Shown here in pieces: positions 7,589 to 14,863 of a stretch of 64,000 bases of DNA (the stretch's first letter is position 1; each line of letters begins with the position of its first letter). The notes under the pieces are model-generated. The model did not search any database. It was not told the DNA's origin and saw nothing but the letters and a program-made list of their open reading frames with translations. Origin of the DNA: Methylobacterium isbiliense (GTDB lineage Bacteria > Pseudomonadota > Alphaproteobacteria > Rhizobiales > Beijerinckiaceae); the NCBI RefSeq assembly GCF_022179325.1, contig NZ_BPQQ01000042.1:1-64000 (forward strand), in the 5' to 3' direction. Both the position numbers and the translations under genes were made by a program.

Positions 7589-8641
7589 TCACGCCGTGGC
7601 CGCTGCGGGCAGGAAGGTCTCGGCCGGCAGCGCATCGGGGAGCCGCAATCCGTGACCGGGCCGGCTCAGGAGGTCGCGGTACCATCGCACCGTGTGGCAG
7701 GCCGGCGTGTCGCTCAGGCGCTTGGCCCGGATCGCCGCCGCGATCTCCACCACCGCCTCGCCGATGGTCAGGCCTGCCGTGAAACCGAAGCTCCGCTCGG
7801 CCTTGGCGAAGGCGACATGGTAGTCGCGCCGGTCGGGGCCGCCGGGCGCGAAGGTGATGAGGGACGGCGCCGCGACGGCGCGCTTCACGGCGCGGGCGAT
7901 GTCGATGACCTGACGGTTCTCGGCGCCGATGTTGAAGGCGTGGCCGCCGATGGCCTGCCGCGGGGCGCGCAGGGCGAGCAGGAACGCCTCGGCGACGTCG
8001 CGCACGTGGACGAGGGGCCGCCATTGCGTGCCGTCGCCCGCGACGGTGATCCGGCCGCGCGCGTGGGCGTCGAGCGTCATCTGGTTCACGACAAGGTCGA
8101 AGCGCATGCGCGGCGACAGGCCGAAGACGGTGGCGTTGCGCAAAGCCGCGGTCGTGAAGCGGGCGCCGTTGCGGGCGAGCACCGCCTCCTCGGCTCGCGC
8201 GCAGGTCTGGGCATAGACGGTCAGGGGGCGCAGCGGCGCCTCCTCCGAGAGGTGCATGTCCTGGCCGGCGCCGTAGACCGCGCACGAGCTCGCGAAGAGG
8301 TAGCGGCGCACCCCGGCCCGCTCGGCGGCCATGGCGACGCGCATGCGGCCCCGCTCGTTGATGGAGCGCGTCAGTTCTGGGTCGAGATCCCCGGACGGAT
8401 CGTTCGAAAGGGCGGCCAGATCGATGACGCAGTCACAATCCTCGAAGATGTCGGGCTCGATCGTACGAATGTCCTGGCGGATCAATTCGAGTGAAGGATG
8501 CGTGCGATGCCTCGACAGTGGCGTCTCCCCGAAGAAAAACATATCGACTGCTTTAATGCAGGAGTTGGTTTCAAGTAGTCTCTGAATAAGTACGGAACCG
8601 ATGTAGCCGCCTGCACCCGTCACCGCGATCTTTCTACGCAT
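7589..8641 (-). CDS. NAD-dependent epimerase/dehydratase (extended SDR) with altered catalytic Lys
   Basis: 350 residues. Rossmann motif GAGGYIG (residues 9-15), D in DLAALSNDP, catalytic Ser region FASSCAVYG (S118/S119) and Tyr143 in TVYAQTCARAEE. In active family members the Tyr is followed by YxxxK; here position 147 is Cys, not Lys. The rest of the fold, including WRPLVHVRDVAEAF and AFNIGAENRQV, looks sound. It should act on an NDP-sugar, but the missing Lys suggests changed chemistry, low activity or a non-catalytic role. The first about 200 bases of the gene and its upstream region are visibly less GC-rich than the neighbours, which could mean acquisition by transfer. First gene of the glycan trio. 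Confidence 0.8.
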   Translation of the reverse strand: MRRKIAVTGAGGYIGSVLIQRLLETNSCIKAVDMFFFGETPLSRHRTHPSLELIRQDIRTIEPDIFEDCDCVIDLAALSNDPSGDLDPELTRSINERGRMRVAMAAERAGVRRYLFASSCAVYGAGQDMHLSEEAPLRPLTVYAQTCARAEEAVLARNGARFTTAALRNATVFGLSPRMRFDLVVNQMTLDAHARGRITVAGDGTQWRPLVHVRDVAEAFLLALRAPRQAIGGHAFNIGAENRQVIDIARAVKRAVAAPSLITFAPGGPDRRDYHVAFAKAERSFGFTAGLTIGEAVVEIAAAIRAKRLSDTPACHTVRWYRDLLSRPGHGLRLPDALPAETFLPAAATA

Positions 8642-9055
8642 GGGATCGTCCTTCCCATAGCCAATTTGTATCTGAAATATGTCTGATAATCTCTCATTGC
8701 GGACAATCGATCATCCGGGCTAGGGCGATTGCTCTTAATACCTACGAGCGCGGCAGCGGCCGGGATCGAGGCCGTGCGCGGGGTCGTCCAGGCCGGCCGG
8801 TCAGGCCGGGCTTGGGTTTGAGGCGGGACGCGGCCGTCTCGAGAGGTCGTCATGCCGACGGCCCGGCCTGCCGAGCGGCGGGTTCCTTCGACGACGCGTC
8901 TCCCCGGCACTAGCCCGAAAGGGAGCCGGGCGAGCGGCGGTGCGGCACGGGGGTCAGCGTTGCGCAGGCCTCCCCGGTCGGGCTGAACGCCGCCCGCCGT
9001 CTGGCCGAAGCCTGCCCGCGTCCGGACACGGCCTCACACCGCCCGCTGGCCGCTC
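8642..9055. other. Intergenic region between glycan cluster and GntR gene
   Basis: 414 bp. The part next to the epimerase start (8642-8750) is less GC-rich and probably carries the glycan-operon promoter on the minus strand. The remainder is GC-rich and holds no coding sequence I can support. I see no RNA-like hairpin with a T-run. Confidence 0.45.
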
Positions 9056-9709
9056 TCAGGCCTGCCCCAGCACCCGCCGCAGGCCCGCCCGCACCGTCTC
9101 GATGTGGCGCACGAGGAGCGCGCAGGCCGGGGCGGGGTCGCCCGCGCGGCACAGGTCGATCAGCCCGCGGTGCTCGCGCTCGGCGACGCGCATCGCCGCT
9201 GGGGTGGAGAGCTGCATGCGCGTGTAGCGGTCGCTGGTCTGGAGCAGGCCCGCCACCACCTGCCGGGTGCGCGGCTGCGGTGCCCGTCCGTAGAGCGCCA
9301 TATGGAACTCGGCGTTGAGCACCCCCCAGCGCGCCACGTCGCCGGCCGCGATCGCCGCGACGAAGCGGCCCTGGATCGCCTCCAGGCTCTCGAACAGGGC
9401 CGCGTCGTAATGGGGCAGGGCGGCGGCGAGGAGCCGGGGCTCCAGGAGCGCGCGCAGGTCGAAGACGTCGTCCACCTCGCCGAGCGAGAGGTCGGACACC
9501 ACCGCCCCCTTGTGCGGCACCATCCGCACCAGCCCTTCCGCTTCGAGCTGGAACAGCGCCTCGCGCACCGGGATGCGGCTCACGCCATAGAGCTCCGCAA
9601 GCGCGTCCTGGCGCAGCTGCGTGCCGGCCGGCGCGGAGCCGTCGAGGATGGTTTGCCGGATCTGGTCGAGGATCGCGGCCGAGAGGGTGCGGTGCTTGAG
9701 AGCGGGCAT
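9056..9709 (-). CDS. GntR family transcriptional regulator, FadR/FCD subfamily
   Basis: 217 residues from the ATG at 9709. Winged-helix domain at about residues 8-75 (LAELYGVSRIPVREALFQLEAEGLV) followed by an all-helical FCD ligand domain, with metal-binding-type residues D and H in FDLRALLEPRL, LNAEFHMALY and EREHRGLIDLC. Such proteins sense small organic acids or their derivatives and usually repress the adjacent operon. It is divergent from a TRAP transporter/aldolase operon with only 100 bp between starts, and an operator-like dyad lies there at 9762-9782. The inducer is probably the TRAP substrate or its breakdown product. Confidence 0.88.
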   Translation of the reverse strand: MPALKHRTLSAAILDQIRQTILDGSAPAGTQLRQDALAELYGVSRIPVREALFQLEAEGLVRMVPHKGAVVSDLSLGEVDDVFDLRALLEPRLLAAALPHYDAALFESLEAIQGRFVAAIAAGDVARWGVLNAEFHMALYGRAPQPRTRQVVAGLLQTSDRYTRMQLSTPAAMRVAEREHRGLIDLCRAGDPAPACALLVRHIETVRAGLRRVLGQA

Positions 9710-9761
9710 CGGCGGGGTGCTGCGGAAACGGGCATCACGATGGCGCTTTGCGCTTGATTTG

Positions 9762-9782
9762 TCGATTGTATAAAATCTACGA
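9762..9782. promoter_or_regulatory. Candidate GntR operator in divergent promoter
   Basis: AT-rich imperfect dyad in a GC-rich background: outer TCG/CGA and inner GATT/AATC arms around TTGTATAAAA. FadR-type FCD regulators commonly bind short dyads centred on sequences like TTGTATACAA. It lies 28 bp before the DctQ-like start and 53 bp from the regulator start, well placed to control both. Assignment is by position and resemblance only. Confidence 0.5.
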
Positions 9783-9809
9783 TGCGGCGCGTTCCACCGG
9801 GGGCCGCGC

Positions 9810-10439
9810 ATGTCCGTCTCGCCCAGCATCGTCGCGGCCCGTCCGGCCGCCCGTCCCGTGCGGCTCGTCATGGAGGCCTCGCGCCTGCTGCTCGCCGCCG
9901 AGCGCCACGCCCTTGTCGGGCTGATGGGGCTCCTGATGGCGCTCATCCTGCTCAACGTCGCCACCCGCTACCTCGGGGTGCCGCTCTACTGGGTGGACGA
10001 ATCGGCGGTCTACTCGGTGGTCTGGCTCACCTTCATCGGCGCCTCGGCGATGACCCGGCTGCGGCTCGACTTCGCCGTGACGATGCTGACCGAGCGGCTC
10101 CCGGCCTCGGGCCAAGCGGCGGCCCGGGTCGTCGCCACCGCCGCGGTGGTGGGTTTCGGGCTCGCGCTCGCCTGGATGTGCTGGCTGTGGATGGACCCGC
10201 CGGGCCTCGTGCGGGCCGGGTTCGACGCGCGGGCACTCGCGGCCGAGACCTTCAACTTCCTCTACACGGAGCGGACCCAGACGCTGAACTGGCCGACCTG
10301 GGTCCTCTACCTGATCCTGCCGCTGTTCTCGGCGTCGCTGGTGGTGCACGGCCTCGCGCTGCTCGCCGAGGATCTCGGGCTCGCCGAGCGCGCGGTGCTG
10401 CCCCGCTTCGGCATCTCCTCGAACGAGGGGATCAACTGA
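9810..10439 (+). CDS. TRAP transporter small permease subunit (DctQ family)
   Basis: 209 residues with four predicted membrane helices after a hydrophilic N-terminus. It has DctQ-typical features, such as an N-terminal helix followed by VATRYLGVPLYWVDESAVY and VWLTFIGASAMTRLRLDF. It works with the large DctM subunit to import an organic acid driven by the sodium or proton gradient. The ATG of the large subunit overlaps its stop (TGATG), so the two are coupled. It opens the operon under the divergent GntR regulator. Confidence 0.9.
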   Translation: MSVSPSIVAARPAARPVRLVMEASRLLLAAERHALVGLMGLLMALILLNVATRYLGVPLYWVDESAVYSVVWLTFIGASAMTRLRLDFAVTMLTERLPASGQAAARVVATAAVVGFGLALAWMCWLWMDPPGLVRAGFDARALAAETFNFLYTERTQTLNWPTWVLYLILPLFSASLVVHGLALLAEDLGLAERAVLPRFGISSNEGIN

Positions 10440-11707
10440 TGGTCACGGGCGCGGCCTTCGCCGCCGTCATGCTGGCGGGCGTCCCGATCGGCCTCTGCCT
10501 GTGCCTCGCCGGCATGGTGTACATCGCGGCCTCGGGCAACCCGCTGCTGTTCCAGTCCTACCCGATGCAGTTGTTCGGCGGCGTCGACAGCTACGGGCTG
10601 ATCGCGATCCCGCTCTTCATCCTGATCGGCGAGATCATGAACGGCGGCGGCATCACGCGCCGCATCGTCGAGATGGCGATGGCCTTCGTGGGCGCCCTGC
10701 GCGGGGGGCTCGCCTACGTCAACGTGCTCGCCAACATGTTCGTGTCCTCGATCCTGGGCTCGGCCACCGCCCAGGTCGCCATCATGGCCCAGATCATGGT
10801 GCCGGAGATGGAGCGCAAGGGCTACGACCGCACCTTCGCGGCGGGCCTCACCGCCTATGCGGGCATGCTCGGGCCGATCATCCCGCCCTCGGTGATGTTC
10901 GTCGTCTACAGCGTGCTCGCCCAGGTGCCGGTCTCCGACATGCTGATCGCCGGCATCATCCCGGGCGTGATCCTGACGGTCCTGTTCTGCCTCGTGATCG
11001 CGGTGCTGGGCTGGGTGCACGGCTTCCCGGCGGGCGAGGCCATGAGCCTGCGCCGGCGCGTCAGGACGGTGCTCGGTGCGCTGCCGACCCTGTCGATCCC
11101 GGTCGTCATCGTCGGCTCGATCCTCTCCGGCCTCGCCAACGCCACCGAGGCGGCGGCGGTCGGCACGGTGGCCGCCGCCCTGGTCGGGCGCTACTGGACC
11201 CGCGAGTTCGATTTCCGGCAGCTCCCGGCGATGCTCGGCCGCGCCGGCATCTACTCGGCGATCGTGCTCTTCCTCGTCGCGGCCGCGGCGGTGTTCTCGT
11301 GGGTCCTGGTCTTCGGCAAGGTGCCGCAGGACGTGGCGGGCTGGATCCGCACCGTGGCCAAGGATCCGGTCACCTTCATGCTGCTCGTGAACGTGATCCT
11401 GATCGTCATCGGCACTGTCATCGACGGCGTGCCCGGCCTGATCATGACGGTGCCGATCCTGCTGCCGATCGCCACCGAGGTCTACCACATCGACCCGCGC
11501 CACTTCGGCGTCGTCGTGACGGTCAACCTCGTGCTCGGCCTGCTCTCGCCGCCGGTGGGCCTGTGCTTCTTCGTGGCCGCCGCGGTCACGGGGGCGAAGC
11601 CCGGCCGGATGTTCCTGGTCACCCTGCCGTTCTTCTTCATCTCCTGCGTGCTGCTGCTGCTCCTGTCGGTCTGGCCGGGCCTGTCCCTCGCCCTCGTCAA
11701 GCCGTGA
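10439..11707 (+). CDS. TRAP transporter large permease subunit (DctM family)
   Basis: 422 residues, about 12 predicted transmembrane helices, normal for DctM. Recognizable segments include GVPIGLCLCLAGMVYIAASG, ATAQVAIMAQIMVPEMERKG, GPIIPPSVMFVVYS and SPPVGLCFFVAAAVTGAKPG. Start is the ATG at 10439 overlapping the DctQ stop; a longer upstream frame runs through the DctQ gene and is spurious. It forms the transport channel with DctQ and receives ligand from the periplasmic DctP protein encoded 62 bp downstream. Confidence 0.92.
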   Translation: MVTGAAFAAVMLAGVPIGLCLCLAGMVYIAASGNPLLFQSYPMQLFGGVDSYGLIAIPLFILIGEIMNGGGITRRIVEMAMAFVGALRGGLAYVNVLANMFVSSILGSATAQVAIMAQIMVPEMERKGYDRTFAAGLTAYAGMLGPIIPPSVMFVVYSVLAQVPVSDMLIAGIIPGVILTVLFCLVIAVLGWVHGFPAGEAMSLRRRVRTVLGALPTLSIPVVIVGSILSGLANATEAAAVGTVAAALVGRYWTREFDFRQLPAMLGRAGIYSAIVLFLVAAAAVFSWVLVFGKVPQDVAGWIRTVAKDPVTFMLLVNVILIVIGTVIDGVPGLIMTVPILLPIATEVYHIDPRHFGVVVTVNLVLGLLSPPVGLCFFVAAAVTGAKPGRMFLVTLPFFFISCVLLLLLSVWPGLSLALVKP

Positions 11708-11769
11708 GCCCGTTCGTGTCCGCGTCGCCCGATCCATCGCCCCGAGAGGCCCTTGAAGGAGTGCCGATC

Positions 11770-12765
11770 ATGACCCTCTCCCGCCGCCACCTCCTTGCCG
11801 CCGCGGCCGGCGCCGCGCTGCCGCTCGCCGCCCCCTCGGTGCTGCGCGCCCAGCAGACGCGCGAGTTCCGCCTCGGGCTGATCACGCCGCCCAACCACCC
11901 CTGGAACAACGCGGCGCTCAAGGTCGGCGAGAGCCTGAAGCAGGAGACGAGCGGACGGCTCTCGCTCACCGTCTTCCATGCCGGCCAGCTCGGCAACGAG
12001 GGCGCGATGATGCAGCAGCTGCAATCGGGCGCCCTCGACATGGCCTTCATCCAGGCCGCCGAACTCGGCTCGCGCGTGCCGGCCATCGCGGCGATCAACG
12101 CGCCCTACGTGGTGCGCTCCACGGAAGCCGTGGCCAAGCTCGTGCGCCATCCCGTGGCGCTCGGCCTGTTCGACGTCCTGCCGCGCGAGACCGGCACGAT
12201 CGGGCTCGCCTGGGGCATCACCTCGATCCGGGCGGTGTTCGCGGCGCGCGACATCGCCTCGCTGGCCGACCTCAAGGGCATGAAGCTGCGCATCAACCCG
12301 ACGCCGGCCTTCCGCGACTTCTACCAGCTGCTGGGCGCCGCGCCGACGCCGATCCCGACCCCGCAGGTCTACGACGCCATGGCCAACGGCCAGGTCGATG
12401 GCCTGGAGGCGGATCTCGACTTCTCGTGGAACCAGCGCTTCGACCGCGTCTCGAAGACCGTCCTGCGCATGAACGCCGTGCACATGCCGATGATCGCGCT
12501 GGTGTCGGGCCGAGTCTGGCAGGGCCTGCCGGCGGCGGACCGCGACCTCGTCACCCGCACCACCAAGGCGGCGCTCGACGCCGAGATCGACGAGATCGTG
12601 GCCAACCAGCCCGGGATCTGGGCGAACCTCGCCAAGCAGCCGGTGAAGATCGTCGTCGCCGACGTCAAGGACGCCGACCCGATCATCGAGGCCTACGACA
12701 GGATCTGGCTGCCGAAGGCGCCGGTTCTGGCCGAGCTGCGCAAGGTCGGGGCGGCTCTCGCCTGA
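11770..12765 (+). CDS. TRAP transporter solute-binding protein (DctP family)
   Basis: 331 residues with a twin-arginine-like leader (SRRHLLAAAAGAALPLAAPSV) ending near LRAQQ. DctP fold elements are PPNHPWNNAALKVGESLKQE, GALDMAFIQAAELGSR, LKGMKLRINPTPAFRDFYQLLGA and NGQVDGLEADLDF. The Arg in LRINPT at about residue 178 is the usual carboxylate-binding residue, so the ligand is probably an organic or sugar acid. A strong hairpin follows the gene before the aldolase gene, which may raise the amount of binding protein relative to the rest. Confidence 0.9.
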   Translation: MTLSRRHLLAAAAGAALPLAAPSVLRAQQTREFRLGLITPPNHPWNNAALKVGESLKQETSGRLSLTVFHAGQLGNEGAMMQQLQSGALDMAFIQAAELGSRVPAIAAINAPYVVRSTEAVAKLVRHPVALGLFDVLPRETGTIGLAWGITSIRAVFAARDIASLADLKGMKLRINPTPAFRDFYQLLGAAPTPIPTPQVYDAMANGQVDGLEADLDFSWNQRFDRVSKTVLRMNAVHMPMIALVSGRVWQGLPAADRDLVTRTTKAALDAEIDEIVANQPGIWANLAKQPVKIVVADVKDADPIIEAYDRIWLPKAPVLAELRKVGAALA

Positions 12766-12770
12766 TGTCC

Positions 12771-12797
12771 GCGGCCCCGGCCGCGGGCCGGGGCCGC
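12771..12797 (+). promoter_or_regulatory. Intercistronic hairpin after the TRAP binding-protein gene
   Basis: Perfect 12-bp stem GCGGCCCCGGCC / GGCCGGGGCCGC with a 3-base loop, starting six bases after the DctP stop and ending 46 bases before the aldolase start. No T-run follows, so it is more likely an mRNA-stabilizing or partial attenuating hairpin than a full terminator. Confidence 0.55.
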
Positions 12798-12842
12798 TCG
12801 TGTCCCGCGGGCCGCTGGCGCCCGCCCTTCGGAGAATGTTCC

Positions 12843-13772
12843 ATGGCTCCCCGCGTTTCCTGGACGGGCGTGTTTCCGGCCGTCACCACGCAATTCCGCG
12901 ACGACCTCTCCCTCGACATCGACGCCACCGCCCGGGTGATGGAGGGCCTGATCCGCGACGGCGTGTCGGGGCTCATCGTCTGCGGCTCGGTGGGCGAGAA
13001 CACCTCCCTGACCCGCCCCGAGAAGGTCGCCGTCATGGAGGCCGCGAAGGCGGTCGCGGCCGGGCGGGTGCCGGTCCTGTGCGGGATCGCCGAGTTCACC
13101 ACCGCCTTCGCGGTCGAGACCGCGCGGGAGGCCGCGCGCGTGGGCATCGACGGCATCATGGTGATGCCGGCCCTCGTCTACAGCGCCAAGCCGCACGAGA
13201 CGGCGGCCCATTTCCGCACGGTGGCGACCGCCACCGACCTGCCGGTGATGCTCTACAACAACCCGCCGATCTACAAGAACGACGTCACGCCCGACATCCT
13301 CGTGTCGCTCGCCGACGTCGAGACGGTGGTCTGCTTCAAGGATTCGTCGGGCGACACCCGCCGCTTCATCGACACCCGCAACCAGGTCGGCGACCGCTTC
13401 GTGCTGTTCGCCGGCCTCGACGACGTGGTGGTGGAGAGCGTCGCGATGGGCGCGGTCGGCTGGGTCTCGGGCATGTCGAACGCCTTCCCGCGCGAGGGCG
13501 AGACGCTCTTTCGCCTCGCCGCCGCGGGCCGCTTCGCCGAGGCGATGCCGCTCTACGAGTGGTTCATGCCGCTCCTGCACCTCGACGCCCGACCCGACCT
13601 CGTCCAGTGCATCAAGCTGTGCGAGCACCTGATGGGCCGCGGCAGCGCGCTCACGCGCCCGCCGCGCCTCGCGCTGACCGGGTCCGAGCGGGCCGAGGTC
13701 GAGGCGATGGTGGCCAAGGCCGTCGCCACCCGGCCGGCCCTGCCGGAGGTGGGGCTGAAGGCCGCGGCGTAA
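12843..13772 (+). CDS. Dihydrodipicolinate synthase/N-acetylneuraminate lyase family aldolase
   Basis: 309 residues, TIM-barrel class I aldolase. The Schiff-base Lys is K166 in VVCFKDSSGD and the catalytic Tyr is Y138 in VMLYNNPP; the pyruvate-binding loop appears as CGSVGENTSLT (47-57), where DapA proper has TGTTGE. It is distinct from the biosynthetic dapA at 38383 and sits in a TRAP transporter operon with a GntR/FCD regulator, so a catabolic role on an imported organic or sugar acid is likely. Family options include 2-keto-3-deoxy sugar acid aldolase/dehydratase, sialate-type lyase or hydroxyproline-derived deaminase. The sequence does not decide among these. Confidence 0.85.
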   Translation: MAPRVSWTGVFPAVTTQFRDDLSLDIDATARVMEGLIRDGVSGLIVCGSVGENTSLTRPEKVAVMEAAKAVAAGRVPVLCGIAEFTTAFAVETAREAARVGIDGIMVMPALVYSAKPHETAAHFRTVATATDLPVMLYNNPPIYKNDVTPDILVSLADVETVVCFKDSSGDTRRFIDTRNQVGDRFVLFAGLDDVVVESVAMGAVGWVSGMSNAFPREGETLFRLAAAGRFAEAMPLYEWFMPLLHLDARPDLVQCIKLCEHLMGRGSALTRPPRLALTGSERAEVEAMVAKAVATRPALPEVGLKAAA

Positions 13773-13809
13773 GGCCCGGGCGGCCGGTCCGCCTAGTCCC
13801 GCGCGTCGA

Positions 13810-13829
13810 TCCCGCCGCTACCGGCGGGA
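13810..13829. terminator. Hairpin between convergent aldolase and crotonase genes
   Basis: Eight-bp stem TCCCGCCG / CGGCGGGA with loop CTAC in the 70-bp space between two convergent gene ends. Position suits bidirectional termination; there is no strong T-run. Confidence 0.45.
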
Positions 13830-13842
13830 CGGCCCCCTGGCC

Positions 13843-14640
13843 TCAGGTGCCCGTCCATTCCGGCGGGCGCTTGGCCAGGAACGCCTCCATGCCCTCGCGG
13901 AAGTCGCGGCTGGTGTAGCACATCAGGATCAGGTCATCCCCGGGCCGGGCGCCCTCGGGGGCCTCCGCCTCGTTCAGCCGGCGCAGGCCCTCCTTGGTGG
14001 CCGCCAGCGTCAGCGGCGCGTGCGAGGCGAGCAGGCGCGCCAGCTCGCCCGCCCGCGCCCGCAGCGCGGGCGCATCCGCCAGCACCTCGCCGACGAGCCC
14101 GATCGCCTTCGCCTCCTCGGCCTCCACGAGGCGGGCGGTGAAGATCATCTCCTTCACCCGGGCCGCCCCGACCAGGGCCGACAGCCGCCGCAGGTTGCCC
14201 AGCGACAGGCAATTGCCGAGCGTGCGGGCGATCGGGAAGCCGAAGCGGGCGTCCCGCGTGGCGATCCGCAGATCGCAGGCGGCCGCGATCGCCGCGCCGC
14301 CGCCCGTGCAGGCGCCCGCGATGGCCGCGACGGTGGGCTTGCGGCAGCGCTCCAGGCTGCCGAGCACCCGGTCCATGAAGCGCTCGTAGCCGAGCGCGTC
14401 CTCGGGGGTCGAGAAGGACCGGAACTGCGCGATGTCGGTGCCGGCCGCGAAGGCCCGGTCGCCCGCCCCGGTGATCACGATCGCCCGCACGGCGCGATCC
14501 TCGTCGAGGCTGCGGCTGAGCTCGTACAGGCGCTCGTACATCGCGAAGGTGAGCGCGTTGCGGGCCTGCGGCCGGTTCAGGGTGAGGTGCGCGATGCCGT
14601 CCGCATCCACCTCGCACAGCAATTCGTCCGTCGCGCTCAT
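13843..14640 (-). CDS. Enoyl-CoA hydratase/isomerase (crotonase) family protein lacking both catalytic Glu
   Basis: 265 residues from the ATG at 14640. Crotonase fold with LNRPQARNAL (22-31), oxyanion-hole segments AFAAGTDIAQF and ACTGGGAAIAAACDLRIA, and C-terminal REGMEAFLAKRPPEW. The two Glu of classical hydratases (Glu144 in GGGCE and Glu164 in QPE of rat crotonase) are replaced by Ala117 and Ile137. It is therefore unlikely to be a standard enoyl-CoA hydratase; other crotonase chemistries (isomerase, decarboxylase, thioester hydrolase) remain possible. It is divergent from the FAD-linked oxidase at 14864 and convergent with the aldolase gene. Confidence 0.8.
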   Translation of the reverse strand: MSATDELLCEVDADGIAHLTLNRPQARNALTFAMYERLYELSRSLDEDRAVRAIVITGAGDRAFAAGTDIAQFRSFSTPEDALGYERFMDRVLGSLERCRKPTVAAIAGACTGGGAAIAAACDLRIATRDARFGFPIARTLGNCLSLGNLRRLSALVGAARVKEMIFTARLVEAEEAKAIGLVGEVLADAPALRARAGELARLLASHAPLTLAATKEGLRRLNEAEAPEGARPGDDLILMCYTSRDFREGMEAFLAKRPPEWTGT

Positions 14641-14697
14641 GGCGTCTCCCGGGGCGGTCACGGGCACCACTCTGGCCCGGCGGCAGCTGCCGGCCAA

Positions 14698-14752
14698 GGG
14701 ACCTGTTGGAGGGACCTGTTGGAGCGACCTGTTGGAGGGACCTGTTCGCGCG
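14698..14752. repeat. 13-bp tandem repeat in a divergent intergenic region
   Basis: Unit ACCTGTTGGAGGG begins at 14701, 14714 and 14727 (one G to C change), with a truncated fourth copy at 14740. It lies between the divergent crotonase-like and FAD-oxidase genes, about 60 bp upstream of the former and 115 bp upstream of the latter. Regular spacing near promoters could bind a regulator or simply be a slippage repeat. Confidence 0.85.
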
Positions 14753-14863
14753 AACCGCTCGGGCGGCCTGATCGGGCGGTCCGCCGCCGGCTGCGCCCTT
14801 GACCCGGCGCCGCATCCGCGCGAGGCCGCGCGGCGAGAGACCCCGCCGGAGACCGGATCCGCG

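Noticed and set aside
12843-13772. Second biosynthetic dapA
   Set aside because: Pyruvate-loop sequence and TRAP/GntR context differ from DapA; the true dapA is next to smpB at 38383.
14698-14752. CRISPR array
   Set aside because: Repeats are directly tandem with 13-bp period and no spacers, and no cas genes are near.
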